Shown here piece by piece: positions 62,589-64,000 of a stretch of DNA of 64,000 nucleotides (position 1 is its first letter; each line of letters starts with the position of its first letter). A model generated the notes under the pieces. That model saw only the letters and a program-made list of their open reading frames with translations, was not told the DNA's origin and searched no databases. The translations under genes were made by a program, and so were the position numbers. Location: positions 62,001 to 126,000 of the forward strand of contig NZ_QGHC01000003.1 in assembly GCF_003148905.1 (NCBI RefSeq). Reading direction: 5' to 3'. The stretch is from Fulvimonas soli (lineage in GTDB: Bacteria > Pseudomonadota > Gammaproteobacteria > Xanthomonadales > Rhodanobacteraceae).

Positions 62589-64000
62589 ATGATGCCCCAG
62601 ACAGCACTGCGCGAACGCATCGTCTACATCCTCGTCGCCCTCCTGCTCATCGCCACCCTCGGCATCGGCGCGCTCATCCCGCCCGGCTACACGGTCTGGT
62701 GCCTGTATTTCCTCGGCGTCGCGCTGACCCTGTTCCAGTCGCAGCCCTCGGTGCCCCTCTCCACGGCCGCCTTCGCCACGGCGCTGCTCGCCCTGGGCAC
62801 GCAGCTTTCGCCGCCCAGCGGCGAACCCGTCGTCATCATGTTCAACCGCGGCGTCGGCGCCGTCGCCATCTGGGTCGTCGCCTTCGTCGTGAACATGGCC
62901 ATCCGGGCGCGCCGCAACGCCGAGCGCCTGCTGTGGCTGCAGCAGGGCGAGAACGCGCTGGCCAGCGCGCTGGCCGGCGAGCAGACGCCCGAATCGCTGG
63001 CCACCAACGCCGTGCGCTGCCTGTGCCAGCAGCTCGACGCCGAAGTCGGCGCGCTGTACCGGCTCGAAGGCGGCCGCCTGCTGCTGGCCGGCGGCGTGGC
63101 CCTCGACGACAGCCAGCCGCGCGAGCTGCGGCACGACGCCGGCCAGCTCGGCGAGACGCTGCAGCTCGGCAAGGTGCGCCGCGTGGCCGCCCTGCCGTCC
63201 GACCACCTGCCGGTAACCTCCGCGCTCGGTCGCAGCGCTCCGGCCGAACTGCTGCTGGCGCCGGTCGTCGCCGACGGCGTGCCGCTGGGCGCGCTGGAGC
63301 TGGGCCGCCTGCAGCGCGCCGACCGCGACGGGCAGGACCTGACCCTGCTCGAGCAATCCAGCGAGATCGTCGGCATCGCCCTGCGTACCGCGCTGCTGCG
63401 CAAGCACCAGACGGAATTGCTGGAGGAAACCCGCCGGCAGCGCGAGGAACTGCAGGCGCAGCAGGAGGAGCTGCGCGTCGCCAACGAGGAGCTGGAGGAG
63501 CAGAGCCGCGCGCTCCAGCACTCCCAGGCCAGCCTCGAAACCCAGCAGGCCGAGCTGGAGCAGACCAACGTGCGGCTGGAGGAACGCACCCGGGAGCTGG
63601 AAGGCCAGAAGCAGGCGCTGCTCAAGGCGCAGTCGGAACTGGTGCGCAACGCCCGCGCGCTGGAGGCCGCCAGCCGCTACAAGTCCGAATTCCTGGCGAA
63701 CATGTCGCACGAGCTGCGCACGCCGCTGAACAGCTCGCTGATCCTGTCCCGGCTGCTGGCCGACAACAAGGACGGCAACCTGTCCGAGGAGCAGGTGAAG
63801 TACGCCCGGGCGATCCACGATTCCAACAGCGACCTGCTTTCGCTGATCAACGACATCCTCGACCTGTCCAAGATCGAGGCCGGGCACATCGAGCTGGCCG
63901 ACGACGCGGTGGCGCTGCCCGCGGTGCTGCAGCGCCTGCGCGAGACCTTCGACCCGCTGGCGCGCCAGAAGGGCCTGGCCTTCGCTGCCGAGATCGCGCC
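62589..64000 (+). CDS. Membrane sensor histidine kinase with GAF domain (3' end outside window)
   Basis: At least 470 residues, running off the right end. Three or so N-terminal helices (residues about 10-105) are followed by a GAF domain (about 125-275; VGALYRLEGGRLLLAGGVAL). A Glu/Gln-rich coiled coil (about 280-365) leads to the HisKA dimerisation domain with phospho-acceptor His374 in MSHELRTPL, then LLSLINDILDLSKIEAG. The ATPase domain and any receiver domains lie beyond the window. Such GAF-coiled-coil kinases are often hybrid kinases. Two ATGs in a row (62589, 62592) are possible starts; no good ribosome site is seen. Confidence 0.93.
   Translation, partial: MMPQTALRERIVYILVALLLIATLGIGALIPPGYTVWCLYFLGVALTLFQSQPSVPLSTAAFATALLALGTQLSPPSGEPVVIMFNRGVGAVAIWVVAFVVNMAIRARRNAERLLWLQQGENALASALAGEQTPESLATNAVRCLCQQLDAEVGALYRLEGGRLLLAGGVALDDSQPRELRHDAGQLGETLQLGKVRRVAALPSDHLPVTSALGRSAPAELLLAPVVADGVPLGALELGRLQRADRDGQDLTLLEQSSEIVGIALRTALLRKHQTELLEETRRQREELQAQQEELRVANEELEEQSRALQHSQASLETQQAELEQTNVRLEERTRELEGQKQALLKAQSELVRNARALEAASRYKSEFLANMSHELRTPLNSSLILSRLLADNKDGNLSEEQVKYARAIHDSNSDLLSLINDILDLSKIEAGHIELADDAVALPAVLQRLRETFDPLARQKGLAFAAEIA

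Noticed and set aside
58570-62607. A 1345-codon minus-strand frame opposite the GH18/CE4/GT2 gene
   Set aside because: His/Val/Arg/Ala-rich shadow text; the forward frame has three clear catalytic domains.

Overview
The window is a dense, very GC-rich (about 70% by eye) bacterial chromosome segment. Gene content points to a gammaproteobacterium of the order Lysobacterales (Xanthomonadales). The pointers are a copLAB copper cluster with a CopL-type leader gene, YajQ, a PadR/YqjI-type metal regulator, Met-repressor-like operators at a metNIQ locus, a Lys/Ala-rich H1-like protein, and two families of inverted REP elements common in that group. Codon third positions are almost all G or C, so most long open frames opposite real genes are artefacts. 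I see no rRNA, tRNA, CRISPR array, prophage or intact insertion sequence.

Layout. 1-1.6 kb: a decayed glutathione S-transferase gene, then two tandem cold-shock genes with matching long leaders and terminators. 1.6-8 kb: a lipoprotein, a YcaQ-type DNA glycosylase, an EF-hand secreted protein, phospholipase A, a slyD/FAD-monooxygenase pair, an internally deleted SDR gene and a glutathione peroxidase. 8-12 kb: the methionine importer metN-metI-metQ with two candidate MetJ operators, then pncB. A candidate C-rich small RNA lies at about 12.1 kb. 12.3-22.9 kb: a c-type cytochrome, a metalloprotease, the H1-like protein, rhomboid, PhzF-like and YaiI proteins, a dehydrogenase, a flavoprotein, yajQ, membrane proteins, a small acetyltransferase and OsmC. 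23.2-25.2 kb: an iron/nickel-type operon (YqjI-like PadR regulator, odd Fur-like protein, YqjH-like ferric reductase). 25.3-30.5 kb: AsmA, duplicated REP pairs, a transporter and a divergent LysR/NAD-binding pair. 30.6-34 kb: copLAB. 34-41.3 kb: rlmJ, slp, a cation transporter, an acetyltransferase and mfd. The mfd gene carries a REP pair inserted in frame.

41.4-42.8 kb is a patch of small, less biased genes. 42.8-51.9 kb holds a TraB/GumN protein, an aldo-keto reductase, an exporter divergent from an Lrp regulator, parC, a split lipoate ligase, and a MerR regulator divergent from a short CDF protein across a classic 19-bp-spacer MerR promoter. 52-58.5 kb holds two overlapping Nudix genes, a DUF2233 / penicillin-acylase pair, and a DGPF protein with a large ECF sigma factor (ECF42 type). 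58.8-62.2 kb encodes one 1138-residue protein joining GH18, polysaccharide deacetylase and GT2 modules. A GAF/histidine-kinase gene runs off the right end.

The most unusual items are the REP pair translated inside Mfd, the C-rich small-RNA candidate, the paired cold-shock leaders sharing two motifs, the PadR/Fur-like/reductase operon, the apparently leaderless copL promoter, and the three-module polysaccharide enzyme.
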